Source of the DNA: Corylus avellana | Taxonomy: Eukaryota > Streptophyta > Magnoliopsida > Fagales > Betulaceae | Assembly: GCF_901000735.1 (NCBI RefSeq) | Contig: NC_081548.1 | Span: 3,224,001 to 3,288,000, forward strand | Reading direction: 5' to 3' | DNA: 64,000 nucleotides | Shown: positions 32,497 through 44,590 of the stretch, piece after piece | Position numbering within the stretch: position 1 is the first letter of the stretch | Layout: every line of letters starts with the position of its first letter | Notes under the pieces: model-generated | What the model was told of the DNA's origin: nothing | The model's input: only the letters and a program-made list of their open reading frames with translations | Databases searched by the model: none | Position numbers and translations under genes: made by a program

Positions 32497-32823
32497 TAGG
32501 AAAGATTTTCCTTTTTTTAAAAAAAAAAAAAAAAATCAAAGATTTTCCTTTTCTTGTTCTCTTGTCTTGTGGCCTTGATGATGTTGGATCATTAATATTG
32601 TCATCAATGTGCACCAAATAGTTTGGCCCCGCCAAAAAAAAAAAAAAGAAGGAAAGTGGGCTAAAAAGTAAAAACGCAAAAAGGGTAATTCCATCACAAA
32701 GTGGTGCGAGGCAACTGGAAGTAGCTAGCTCTCACTTCCCTCCTCGGCTCCTCATTTCCAACGGTTAACTCTCTTTCTGTCTCTCAAACACCAGTGAGCG
32801 AGCACAGCCCTCTCTCTCTCATA

Positions 32824-35800
32824 ATGTCTCTGCTTTCCATCTTTCTCATCCTTTTCTCTGCTACAGCATTTTCGTTTTCACACGGCGATTCTCACTTTCC
32901 ACCCCTCCAAGCGCCACCCACTTCAGGTACTCCTCTGCACTGTACGTGTTTTCTGTTTGGTTGCTCGCTGAGAAAATGTAAGAAGAGAGAAGAAATCACA
33001 GTCTTTCTACAAGATTTCTACTTCTCTTTTCCTCATTTCTTTTTCTCAAACACCAAGCAACAGGGCCAAAACTTTTTCCTTTTTTTTTTTTTTTTTTTTA
33101 TTTCTACCACATTGATGCTCTTTCCTTGCAAATTTTACTTTCTTTTCCAGGGTGGGAAAATGAGGGAAGTTATGGTGTGGAGCACTCATCATGGGGGCCC
33201 TCGAGGTCTCTTGTGGAGGGACCCTTCAGTGCACCTGTTGAGAACCCATCATTTGTGTTGGCCTCAGAGAGAACCCAAAGAAAAGACCCTCTTGATGGGT
33301 TCAAAAAATACACCAGAGGATGGAATATCAGTGACCACCATTATTGGGCTGTAAGTGTTTTTTTTACCAATCATGACATCCTACTTTTCGGGCAGCTGAC
33401 ATTGTGGTTTGGTGGGTGGGGTTTGTGGTAAATCATGTTAAATTGTCTGTAACTGTTGTGCATGTGCATTTAAGTGAAGATATTGCAATTTATGCCATTT
33501 AGTAAAATTCTTATAACTCTCAACTGTTGCCATAATAAGTATTTGTTACTTTTAAATGTGATAAATAATAAGGTAGTAAATGACAAATTCCTAGTATTAG
33601 TATGTATCTGGCAGCATTCAATGAGATTGATTTCATGGCTTTTTTTTTTTTTTTTTTTTTTTAATATCTTGAGATTAAACCATATACACACTACAATCAA
33701 ATGAATATTGTTCCATGCTAAAGCACAAGTAAAGCTCAGGTGCTTGATTTGTTGCTCATACAAGCACCGAATGAACCTAAAATTCGAAGCTTGGCCAATT
33801 TGGGATCATACCCACTTGTTGCCAATGAGACTATTTCCATAACTTAAACCTTACAAAATTGGGGTGAGACAATCTGAATATGCAAATAAGTGAAAAGAAG
33901 AGCTTGGCTGAATGAACAAACCATGATTGATTAAGAACTTTAGATAATGTTGGATGCGTTTTACTGCCTTCCAATGGATGTTAGTAGGTTTGTGCATAAA
34001 CTGACACACGTTATTAACCGCAAATGAGATATCAGGTCTTGTGAGGAATAGATAGATGCCATATAGAATAGAGCCCCAACTGTGCTTCAATATGGTGAGA
34101 TGTCCTTAGACGTGTCCCCATCAAAGAGAGAGAGTTTGTGGCTAGATGACATGGGCGAAGGCACAGATTTTGCAAGCATCATGTTGATGTGTTAAAGTAA
34201 TGATTAAGTGATTAAATTTATCTTTTCCTATAAGCTTAAGTTTTTGGGATAAGTGGTGATTTAATATGGTATCAAAGCCAAACATCCTGAGTTCGAACCT
34301 TGATTCCGTCAAATAACCCCCCCCATATGTTGGGCCTCACCTATTAAGAGGGAGTTTAAACCCACACGTGAGGGGGAGTGTTAAAATAATGATTAAGTGA
34401 TTAAATTTATCTCTTTCTATAAACTTAAGCTTTTAGGATAAGTGGTGGTTTAACATCATGTTGGTGTGTTAACGTTGAAGCAAATTAAGAACATATCTTT
34501 GTTGAGACAAAAATAAGCCTCCGGAAATAAAGTGTGCTTCAACACCTAAAAAATAGTGAAGGTGTCCCAAATCTTTGACAGTAAATTCCATTCCAATAGA
34601 TTTAATGACAGAAGAGATGGCAGTGTCATCAGAATCAGTAATAATAATGCCATCAACATACACAAGGAAGAAAATAACCAGCTGGGATTGTCTGAAAAAT
34701 GAACAGAGAGGTGTCGGCCTTTGAATTAACAAAACCAAGAGCACATAGTTTGTCACATAGGCTCGAATACCAAGCTCTTGGGGCCTGCTTCAAACCGTAT
34801 AGAGCTTTAGGTGATTTGCAAAAAAATGTGGATGTTGAGGATGAACATACGTAACTCGCCGCCAAATATAAATGGCATATTTGATGTGGCGGTGCTAGAT
34901 ACTCATCAGCATAACCAAACAGTGGGCAGAGCTGCCCACGTAGGTAAGAAACAACTTGTGCTTTCCAAAGGAGATGGTTGTCCTTGGTTAATTTAAGAGA
35001 AACAAGATGAGGGAGATGATGGTGAAGAGGTGATAGCAGACATGGGGCACTTTGAGCAGTAGTAGTGGTGGAAGAGGTGGACGAAGAAGAGGGACTTGAC
35101 ATTGTGGCTAAAGGAGTCATTTGTCTTTCTAATGCTTTGATACTATGTAAATGTAATTAAACAATTATAAAAATATCGTAAGCTCTCCACGCCAATTTTT
35201 GGAGAGTTGGTATTCATTATTAACATGAAATATGTTACAGAAGTTTATTCGGAATGAAGTACAAGATGATAGAACCTTAACAGTGTGCTAACTCTTAAAC
35301 TTAACCTTTGTCTTTATCACTTCGATTTGCTTGAGTCTTTATCAGCTGAACTTTCATCAATACTGTTTAGCTTCTTATTGCTTTCACATTTTCATTGAGG
35401 TCGTGCTCTCATATGCATTTCAATGATTGTAATGAATTATCTTATTATCAATTTGTTTCCTTTGGATGGGAGTGATTTTTAATGATCCTCACACAAATCT
35501 CTCCTTTTAGTTTCTTTTGTTTCAATGTTGGTGTAACTTTAATATAATGTTTTATTAATGTACATCTTATTTGTTCTTAAATTGGTATTCAGATGTATTT
35601 GAACTGCTTTATTCCTTTTCTTAACTTACTTCCTTCTCTATTCTTTGAACGCAGTCGGTGGGTTTTACTGCAGTTCCCTTGTTTGTCATCGCTGCAGTCT
35701 GGTTCCTGGCTTTTGGACTGTGCATATGTCTCATCTCTATCTGTTATTTCTGTGTTAAAAGGGAGCCTTATGGCTATTCCGGGACGGCTTATGCACTTTC

Positions 35801-38800
35801 TCTTATCTTCCTCATAATCTTCACAATTGCAGCCATGTACATATTTCACTCTCTCTCTCTGTCCCCTGTGTTAAGTTGAAATTTCGTCATAAACTGATGT
35901 TTTGTTCTCTGGTAACAGTGTTGGATGTGTTGTTTTATATACTGGTCAAGGGAGGTTTCATAGTAGTACAACAAATACATTGGAGTATGTTGTGAATCAG
36001 GCAGATTTCACAGTTTTGAAGCTAAGGAATATATCAGATTATCTTGGCGCAGCTAAGCAGCTTGGAGTGGATGAAGTTTTTCTACCTTCTAATGTTCAAA
36101 CTGATATTGACCTGATTGAAACAAAGATTAATTCTTCTGCTAGTACCCTTGCTGACCGAACAATGGAGAATTCAGATGACATACATGATCTTTTGGATTC
36201 TGTGTAAGAAAGGATTATTTAGGCTTGCCTTTTCTATTCTGTTCTTCTGAGAGGTGTCTTGGTTATAAAATGAATATGTTGTTGTTCATGCAGGAGACTG
36301 GCACTTATCATAGTCGCCGCTATTATGCTTCTCTTGACATTTCTTGGATGTTGTAAGCCCCTTCAGTAACCTTATTAAGATTCCACGTATTTTTAACTTC
36401 CTAAATTTTAACACTTTCAATAGAGGTACTAATTCATTTTTGTATTCCGTTCCTTTGCTTCAGTATTTTCAGTCTTTGGCATGCAATCTCTCGTGTACAT
36501 GTGAGTGAGTTAATTATGTACGGTATGCTTTTTCCTTTTATGGTATTCCTCATTCTATATAGTTCCAACCATTTCTGCATTTAGTTAGGATCTTTTCTAA
36601 TGGAATGGTTTTGTATGAATTGTTGCAGCCTGGTGATCGCTGGATGGATACTTGTTACAGGGACATTTATTCTTTGTGGCACATTCCTTCTTCTTCATAA
36701 GTAAGTTTTGTAATAATGTGCAACATTTGTAGCTTTCTTATAGTGAAAATGATCTGTAAAGACACTCCATCTCTCGTAAGAGTGAAAATGCACTCAGATG
36801 TTACATTTGTAGATGGGAAAAGTATATGAGTTTTGGCTCTAGATTGCTGTGTAGTGCAGTTTTCTTTTCCAAAAGTAGATGCTTACTGAAAAATCATTTT
36901 CCCAAGACTGAAGTTCTCTACTGGTTCTAAGTTTTAGGTCTTATTTGGAACATGCAATTATCCTGACTTCCAAAGCTTTTGTTGAATTTTGTGAGATTTG
37001 TTCTGTAGTGAACATCCCTCAAAATTCTCTTTGACATAATTATAATTTTCTGCCGTATCCCAATATATTTATTCATCAGGACAATAAGGGAGCTGTTCTT
37101 TTCAATCTATTCTCAGCATCGTTTTATTTATATGCTTTTTGCATGCACTGTTTTTTTAGCACATTGTACTAAACCTAGAATTGTTAAATTTATTATAAAC
37201 TGATGGCAGATTAGTTATAGTAGTAAGTTAGGTATATTCATCATAGTGGAGACTGATGGGCTGGCTGACAAAGATTGCCAGCAAAGCCATGACATTATGG
37301 GCATAGAATTATGTTGTTATGCAGTATTCTGTAGATTCATCATCTTTCTATATCACTATAATCTTTTAAAGCAATTAATAGAAAGAAAATGGATCTTGTT
37401 TTCTTAGTTGTTTAAAGCTATCACATAAAGCTTGCAGCATACACATATATCTTATTAAGGATAACTATCTATTATTTCTTACAGTAGAAGTTAGCATCTA
37501 TACTTTGTGAGAGAAGTTAGCATCTTGGCAATGAAAAGAAATTTCATAATCTCATTTGCTCAAAGTGCTAAGTTTTTCAAATCCAGTTTTGTGCTTATGA
37601 TGACTCAACTGTTTAAAAAATTTAAAATGTAGTTCGACTCTTGTGCTAATAAGCATGTTTATTCTAAGTGCAAGCTTAATGTGTTTTTCTTTTTAATTCT
37701 TTTTTCTCCTTAAAAGAAGAAGAAAGTCCTGCTTTTTCCTCAGGAACTTTGTTCTTTTGCTTGCAATCTTTTAACCAAGAAGCTGATTTTTTTTTTTTTT
37801 TGACCTACTAGTGTGGCTGCGGACACTTGTGTTGCAATGGATGAATGGGTTCAAAACCCTACTTCTCATTCTGCTTTAGATGATATACTGCCATGCGTGG
37901 ACAATGCAACTGCACAAGAAACGTTGTTGCGGAGCAAAGAAGTCACTTCAGAACTTGTCGATTTGATCAACCAGGTCATCACCAATGTCTCTAACTTAAA
38001 TTTCGCCCCCGGCTTCAAACAAATGTATATCAATCAGTCTGGTCCATTGGTGCCCATCCTCTGCAACCCATATGATCCTGACTTCACGGATCGACCTTGC
38101 ACTTCTGGTGAAGTTAATTTGATCAATGCATCAGAGGTAAGAACCTAGCAACATGTTTTGATAAATAAGGATAGCATGCAAATTCTTTTCTGAAATTAGT
38201 CTTCGTCCATGTATTCACATGGCGTCATTTTCAATTACTTTTACAATATGGAACGATTTTGCGAAGCATTTGGAGCCTTAGTACTTTCTGAAAATGTTTT
38301 TGAAAGAATGGTGTTGGCCAAGATGACCAAACCGTGTAGTAAATTATGTATTTATAAGTTACAAAGGACAAGATTACAAATGATGATCTCAGAATTTGAA
38401 CTTTACAATTCAAACTATTACAATTAGATAAACGAGTGTTCTTCTAAGTTTGGATGAAGGCAATCCCCTGCCCTCCAGCAAGTTTTGCAACGGTGTTGAA
38501 TCATCAACTTATTCCAAAAGTTTAAGCCGTAGAATATTTAATTGAAATAGAAGGTAAACTGTAAAGTTAAGGTTCAAATTCAGGACTTTTGACTTTGATA
38601 CTATGTTAAATCACCACTTTGTTCCAAAAACTTAAGATGAAAAAAGAGAGTAAATTTAATCATTTAATCTGAAAAATTTTGAACTAAAGTCATCTTTGAA
38701 ACTTGGAACTATATCTTGGACTGCATCTTCATCTCTTGCCTTATTTAGTGTTTGACACAAGTGCATTATCTCGAGCTATCTCTTGGACTAAATTTTGACT

Positions 38801-39494
38801 TCTTGTTTTAACTGCTGGTTGTTGTTGGATGTCTTAGAGCATGTCTGAGATTGTGTTTGAGAAATAGAGCTTTTAAGTCAAAAAACGCTTTTTGACAAAA
38901 GCTTCATTTTTAAGCTTTTGACAAAAATGTGTTTTAGTCATTTTTTGGCTTTTTAAACTCTTAAAAGCGCTTTTAATTTTTTTTATCAAACGGATACTTT
39001 TTTTCTTCAAATTGACTTTTTGAATGTTAAACATACTTTTAAGCCCATCAAAAACACACCCAAAATGCCCTTATACATGTACTTTTAACACATACATTTG
39101 ATTCTTCTAGGTTTGGAGTAGCTATGTCTGCCAGGTTTCAGCAGCTGGGATATGTTCCACAACAGGGCGTTTGACCCCTACATTCTACAACCAGATGATA
39201 ACTGGAGTAAACATGGGCTTTGCCTTGTATAATTATGCTCCTTTCCTGGTTGATCTTCAAAACTGTGCATTCGTGCGCGAAACGTTCGGTGAAATATACA
39301 GGGATCATTGTCCCGGCCTACGGCGATACAGTAGATGGATCTATCTAGGGCTAGTGATGGTCTCTACCTCAGTTATGCTCTCATTGATCTTCTGGGTTAT
39401 CTATGGGAGGGAAAGGCGTCATCGTGTTTATACCAAAGAGAAAGAGGCCAAGTCTAAATCAACTGAAGCTCTTGAAGGAAGCAAAGATCATTAA
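32824..39494 (+). CDS. Multispanning plant membrane protein, At2g12400-like, nine exons
   Basis: Nine GT-AG exons join in frame: 32824-32926, 33151-33350, 35655-35836, 35919-36203, 36294-36352, 36464-36500, 36629-36700, 37812-38136, 39111-39494, giving 548 residues. An N-terminal signal peptide ([19 protein letters not shown]) is followed by a soluble segment with [10 protein letters not shown]. Two membrane helices lie at about 105-165, then a ~95-residue loop, two more helices at about 258-312, a large cysteine-containing loop (about 313-490) and a last helix near 495-520 ([19 protein letters not shown]) before a basic, lysine-rich tail. The layout fits an uncharacterised plant membrane-protein family typified by Arabidopsis At2g12400 and At2g25270 (recalled by pattern, not searched). 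Intron 2 (2.3 kb) holds an antisense Copia remnant; intron 8 holds a mini-LTR element and a MITE. No lesion is seen in any exon, so the gene is probably expressed. Biochemical function is unknown. Confidence 0.88.
33851..35145 (-). mobile_element. Deleted Ty1/Copia remnant, antisense in intron 2
   Basis: On the minus strand: a primer site-like 'tagtatcaaagc' (35,134-35,145), a gag start with [20 protein letters not shown] (from 35,120), an internal deletion, then reverse transcriptase pieces [30 protein letters not shown] (the catalytic YVDD is YVDG) and [10 protein letters not shown], and further on [18 protein letters not shown] near 33,990-34,050. Integrase is missing. A stop codon (frame around 34,078) and the changed catalytic residue show it is dead. 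A mini-LTR element is nested within the reverse transcriptase region. Confidence 0.88.
34190..34455 (+). mobile_element. Complete mini-LTR element (~270 bp) nested in Copia remnant
   Basis: Two ~77-bp terminal repeats (about 34,190-34,267 and 34,379-34,455; both start TGTTAAA, the second ends TTTAACA) enclose only ~110 bp. A primer site 'tggtatcaaagcc' follows the left repeat and a purine tract 'gtgagggggag' precedes the right one. The host sequence 'tcatgttg-tg' is repeated on both sides (11 bp, one mismatch). The size is that of SMART/TRIM-type elements, far too small to code for anything. Confidence 0.85.
38494..38668 (-). mobile_element. Degraded mini-LTR element in intron 8
   Basis: Inverted relative to the 34.2-kb copy: 'tgttaaatcaccactttgtt' (38,604 on) with the adjacent primer site complement 'actttgatacta' and an interior 'aggttcaaattcagg', and a second, more diverged repeat starting 'tgttgaatcatcaactta' at 38,494. 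Confidence 0.65.
38838..39070 (-). repeat. Dispersed ~240-bp MITE-like repeat, copy 4 (intron 8)
   Basis: 'gagaaatagagcttttaagt', 'taagcttttgacaaaaatg', 'cttaaaagcgcttttaatt' and 'tatcaaacggatac'. Ends about 40 bp before the acceptor of exon 9. Confidence 0.75.
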
Positions 39495-39842
39495 GAGAAG
39501 CTCTACATTATTTCCACTGCCCACACATAGCGTGGACAATTTCACTACATTCAGTTTGGTTTCCAGGTTATGTGTAGATCCTTAAATGGTGGTTGAAATA
39601 ACTGCTTTTTGTCATGCTTTTTCACATTGTTTGGTTTTCAGGTTCTGCATACACGCATGCTTTTACACTGATTCTGATAAGGTTGTTGGAAACAAAAGAA
39701 GTAAAGAGTGAAGATATTAAAAATAGCAATAGAATTAAGGTTGGACAAAATTTCATACAAAATTGGATTGGGTGAAATTTCTTCAACTAGTCTATTAAAT
39801 TGTCATGTGTTTCTTGACACATGAGAAGAACATATGTTTTTA

Positions 39843-40045
39843 AGGGCATGATTGGTCAAAAAGTCCGTTTGTAAAAAAAAAAAAAAAAACGTATCCGTTT
39901 GGTAAAATAAATTAAAAGCGCTTTTAATTGTCCAAAAAGCCTAAGAAATTACTAAAATGTACTTTTAGCAAAAGCTAAAAAAACGTTTTTTTGACTTAAA
40001 AGCTATATTTTTCATACATAATTTCACATATGCTTTAATAAAATT
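39843..40045 (+). repeat. Dispersed ~240-bp MITE-like repeat, copy 5
   Basis: 'aaagtccgtttgtaaa', 'gtatccgtttggtaaaat', 'attaaaagcgcttttaatt', 'cttttagcaaaagct' and 'ttaaaagctatatttttca', just downstream of the membrane-protein gene. Confidence 0.75.
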
Positions 40046-40648
40046 TCTCCCAATTCTTTTAACGTTATTAAGAAAAAGTATTTCTTGTATGCTTAAGGGA
40101 TGCATGACAATTTTATGGATCGGGATTAAGAACTTCCTCCGATCCCGTCAGAGGAAAACTGTCTTTAAGGTGGACAAAGAGTCAAATGCATGTGAGAATT
40201 AAAATATATATATATATATATATATATAGAAACACATGTTAGTTTAAAAGAAATTATTCTAATCCAGTTTAGAGAAAAACTAACTATTTATTAGTTTAGA
40301 AAAAAAAAAAATTATATTAAGTAGTGGCGAGATTTTTTTTTTTTTTTTAAGTGAATGGACATGAGAAAAAGTATTGAACCGTACATAGATGCTGCTTCGG
40401 CCGGTTTAGAAAGCTAACTGCTACAAGCAACTTAAAGACTGCCGCAATGAAGACTCGGTTTTTTGGCCCGGCAAATATAAAACGCGTTTTGTGGTTGAAT
40501 GTATATTACTGGACAAAATCAAATTTACTTCCCAAGTTTTCACGTAATTTTTATTTAATCTTTTTAGAATTTCAATTTTGACAATTAGATTTTTGGGCAA
40601 TTTTTTATTATTCTAAATAGATCGCTACATCATCTTAATGTTTAATTA

Positions 40649-41018
40649 TTTTATTTTTTTAACGGGAATTTTGTGATTTTATTGATAAAAAGATCAAAAG
40701 CATAAAGCTCTTACATTATCGAGCATAAAGATATGAAAAATCATAGCCCAAAGCTATTAGGTTACAAAGTCATAAATACAATACAGATCTTACAATTAAA
40801 TATTATCTATGTCCTCAATTTTTTCGCTAACCTACATATAATTGCAGTTACGGAACAAATCTGTTCTTGGGTAGACTAGATCTAAGATATAGGTAGCCAT
40901 ATTCCCAACCTTTATTTTTCGGCCATGAAAGAAAATCACTCACACCGATCTAATCCTGTTCGACCCAACAGTCAGGAGACTAAATCCTTCACTCCATAGA
41001 TCACTCGTGAGAGAGTAA
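40649..41018 (-). mobile_element. 5'-truncated LINE (L1-type) insertion
   Basis: Flanked by a perfect 15-bp target duplication 'cttaatgtttaatta' (40,634-40,648 and 41,019-41,033). Unit B has only one copy of this at the same place, giving the empty site. On the minus strand the insert ends 'tcaataaaatcacaaaattc' and then A-rich sequence, the usual 3' end of a polyadenylated retroposon. Confidence 0.85.
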
Positions 41019-41924
41019 CTTAATGTTTAATTAATTAACATAATGTTATGTAAGACTAATCAATTAATACAGCATGGCTCTTATTTGATACACCATGTAA
41101 CAATTGTAAGAGTCATGTGGCATAATTACATTAAAATTACAAATATATCCTAATTAAAACATTTAAATTACAAATTATATTTATAATTTAACTTAACTAT
41201 GCCATGTGGCACGTATAGTAGGTACATGATGTGCCAAACAAAAGTCACGTGACATTAATTGATTAGTCTGATATGATATACTGTTAATCAACTGAACGAT
41301 AATTCCATAGAGTGGCCTATTTAAAGCCAAAAATAATAATAATAACAACGACAAAATTAAATTTGATTTATATGTCCCAAGTTGTCTCCCTTTTGCTTTC
41401 TTTTTAAAACAAAAACATTACAAACATTTCAAAACACAAATTACTCTTATTTTTATATCATGTTAGACTACTTTTTCAAATAAATAATACCCTTTGAAAA
41501 GAATTAACATGGGTCCCAATTATGCCTCCTGTGATGGCTTTTCATATTGAGAAATACAAATTTAGAATTCTTGATGAACATGGTAACCATGATTACTTTC
41601 AAAAAATATCTATATAAATATCTTCGTGGAAGCATGTTAAGCCTCTTTCAAGGGCAAGCTCTTGTGACTTGTATCAATCACGAGACAAGATTTCAAAGGG
41701 AAGAACAATTCTTTACAACTTTTCAGCACATTTTTAAATGAATGAATGAGACGGGTATAACTGAAATTGTTGACCTAGTTATAAATTTAAATTAACCTTT
41801 TTTTTTTTTTGAGAAAATTGAAGATACTTTGATACTTTTAATAATGCAGAAATAATTGCAATTTATTGACTACAACGTGAGATAATAATTATGTAATAAG
41901 TGGAATAATATTAATTTATTTATT

Positions 41925-43085
41925 TATTTTTATTTTTTGAAGAATAGTAGCTTTCATTCTCATATATCAATCAACGAAAGAGCAAATTTCTCTTTTAAAA
42001 TTACATCACATATACACTCCGGGGTTTCCCCCAACCATAGCTTATCCAAGAAAATTTGTTTGGCCACATTTGCAAGAGTATGGGCCGCTACATTAACATC
42101 TCTACGAACAAAGTTATATTTCCATTACCCCAACAATTGTAGTACTCTCTGTGTGTCTGTTACTATGTGACCAAAACGAGACATTAATTTCCAAAGAACT
42201 TATCGCATTGGTCACTACCTGGGCATCGCCCTCTAATATTATCTTTTGTATCCCCAGGTCCGTACATAGACATGCAGCATAATACGCCCCCATAGCTTCA
42301 GCAGAGCTTGAATCAGGAGCCTCATCTCGCGTCAAACTTCGAGCTGCAATGGTGGTTCCCTGGTGATCACGTACTACAATCCTGATACCCATCCTCTCCT
42401 TTTCCACGTCTAAGCTGGCATCCCAATTGGCTTTAAACCAACCTGCTTGTGGGGCTGTCTAGCAAGTAGTTTTCTCCCCCAAATCAGTTGGATGCACGTT
42501 AGCACAGTTCCGATTTATATCTTGATACTCATCTACAGCCACCCTTGAATTTTGCACTATAATATTTGGGTGAATAAACATACCTCCGTGAACCACATCG
42601 TTTCTACGAAACCATATCTGTTTTGCAGTAGTAGCAAAAACGGTGAAAGCTTCCTGCCCATGACTTGTGTATATACCCTCAGCCACGTGGAAGAAGGTTT
42701 TGCCTTGTAAGGTGCTCTTTTGAAAAACTCTTTCACTGACCCCCCAAACATCTCTTGTTGCCGGACATCCCACAACACATGATACACTGTTTCAGCTTCC
42801 TGTCCGCATATCGGACAATCTGGATCTGAAACCACCTTACGCTTCAATAAGTTATCTTTCGTGGGGAGAAGGTTATGACAAGCATGCCACATAAAGTTTT
42901 TTTGTAGCGTTTGGGAGATTCATAAACCACACAGCCCTCCATATCTCACTCCCACCACTTTGAGATGAACCTTCCGGGAGGGATCTTGCTTCCATGTCTT
43001 TCGTCATATGATACGCACTCTTAACCGAAAAACATCCATTAGTTGTTTCTCTCTAGATCTGGATATCCGGTTCGTTTATACTTGC
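41925..43085 (-). mobile_element. Non-LTR (L1-type) retrotransposon 3' fragment with RNase H
   Basis: On the minus strand, from 43,085: a broken reverse transcriptase C-terminus (FSVKSAYHMTKD; IWRAVWFMNLP), the zinc-binding zf-RVT motif (HNLLPTKDNLLKRKV..CPICGQEAETVYHVLW), a linker, then an RNase H-like domain (MGIRIVVRDHQG; SSAEAMGAYYAAC; IILEGDAQVVTNAI). An A-rich tail lies at the 41,925 end. Several frame breaks make it dead. Unit B lacks it. Confidence 0.85.
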
Positions 43086-43216
43086 TAAGGGGATTTTTTT
43101 TTGTTACATCTGAAAGTATATATAGTACCATGTCATTTAAAATGTTAAATGAAATGACAACATATATACCATTAAATTTAATTTAAGTAAAAAATAATAA
43201 TAATAATAATAATAAA

Positions 43217-43605
43217 GGAAAACTTTAGAAAACTCCCGTGAACTTTCACTCTTTTGACACTACTCTCTCAAAGTTTAAAAACTCTCAATTAAGAGTATTG
43301 AACATTCAATTTCTTTCAATTACCTTATTCCGTTAGGATTTTTCATTAATTTTTTAAAAAAATATCCCTTTTTTAACTAAAAAAAATTGCAAAGATTTAT
43401 TTTTTTATTTTTTATAAAATAATAAACGCTTGAATATTTGCATTTTTTTAATTTTTTTTCTAATAAGAAAACAAGAGAATTTTGACAACATTTAACAGAA
43501 ATAGATAATTGAAAGTTCGATAACATTAATTGAGAGTTTTTTAACTTCAAATGGATACTTTCAAAATGCATGAAGGTTGAGAGAGATTTCGTGAATTTTC
43601 TAAAA
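43217..43605. mobile_element. MITE with ~70-bp inverted ends
   Basis: 'ttagaaaactcccgtgaac' and 'aaaaactctcaattaa' on the left mirror 'ttaattgagagttttttaac' and 'gtgaattttctaa' on the right. It has no coding capacity and is absent from unit B. Confidence 0.7.
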
Positions 43606-44164
43606 ATAAAATTAAAATTGGAGAGAACCATGATCCATAATAATTTTAAAAATAAAACTTGTCATTCAAATTAATATTAAAAGACATTGTCAATATTACC
43701 AAAAAATAAATGTAACATTAAAAATAAAGGTAATTAATTTTTTTTTGCTACTAATAAAGGTAATTAATATATAAGAAGTATAACTATGACATATATAAAT
43801 TTTTTTCAGACAAGACAAACACGTTTTAGAAAAGAAAAAAAAAATTAAAAAGTCCATAAACTCTCCCCACAATGGGCCCCCTAAAGAAAGGGGGCTGGGC
43901 TTACAGCCGACCCTTGACTAATTCTTAAACTGGAGACATACATTGCTCACTTTACAACCTTATGCTATGCTGGCTTCGGACAAGTCTTCCAATTAATTTG
44001 GGTCAGGATAAAAACAAAGTTTGGTTGAAATAATTTTCTACAATTTAGTTTATTAAACTTGCATCTGTCCTTACAATTTACAACATGTAATTCACGCCTT
44101 ATTAAAAATGCATGTAAAAATTAAAAATATACGTAAAAATTATATATATATATAATGGAAGAAA

Positions 44165-44590
44165 GTTTCTTTTAAGTTTTGTTTATTTCAACGTAAAATG
44201 TTTATATTATAAAAATATTTTCAGCAAAAGGATTTCAATTAAAAACATTTTTCGGCGTCTGATTCATATGGAAAATCAGCAACAACAGGCAATTGTCGAC
44301 GACCTCCAAAAACTGGCAATTACCAGAAACGGCCAGTGACCTTTGATAGCAGCAGAAAATGAATTGCAAGAGAGAGTGCATGCGAGAAGAAAAAGCTTAA
44401 ATTCGAAAAATGGTTTGCGATTTAAAAAAAATAAATAAATGAAAATCATTCTACGAAAATTAAAGAATATTTTCCTGGACAACCAAAAATGATTTTGGTT
44501 TGAGCACGATTTTTAGTCCTACCAAACGCCAAAAAGTAAGAAAACATTTTCCAAAAAATATTTTACGTCAAAACAAATGGAGCTTCAAAG
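44165..44590. mobile_element. Non-autonomous element with 'acgtaaaat' ends
   Basis: Left 'gtttatttcaacgtaaaatg' mirrors right 'attttacgtcaaaacaaatg'; the interior is rich in 'aaaacatttttcggc' and 'ggaaaatcag' motifs. Unit B has the same left part (54,430-54,539) up to a 20-N gap. Similar motifs flank the minisatellites at 20.8-22.4 kb. Confidence 0.6.

Larger units (their letters stand above)
40503..44276 (+). repeat. Direct repeat unit A (pairs with 51,985-54,539)
   Basis: Begins 'ggacaaaatcaaatttactt' and shares, in order, 'cttcccaagttttcacgt', 'acatttaaattacaaatt', a 'aacatgggtcccaattatg' block, 'gaacatggtaaccatgatt', 'tccataaactctccccac' and 'gggggctgggcttacagcc' with unit B. It carries three insertions that B lacks (40,649-41,018; about 41,925-43,085; 43,217-43,605). 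No gene of its own. Confidence 0.85.

Noticed and set aside
33470..33763. Overlapping open frames in intron 2 of the membrane-protein gene
   Set aside because: A+T-rich, cross a poly-T tract and conflict with well-placed splice sites of a continuous nine-exon gene.
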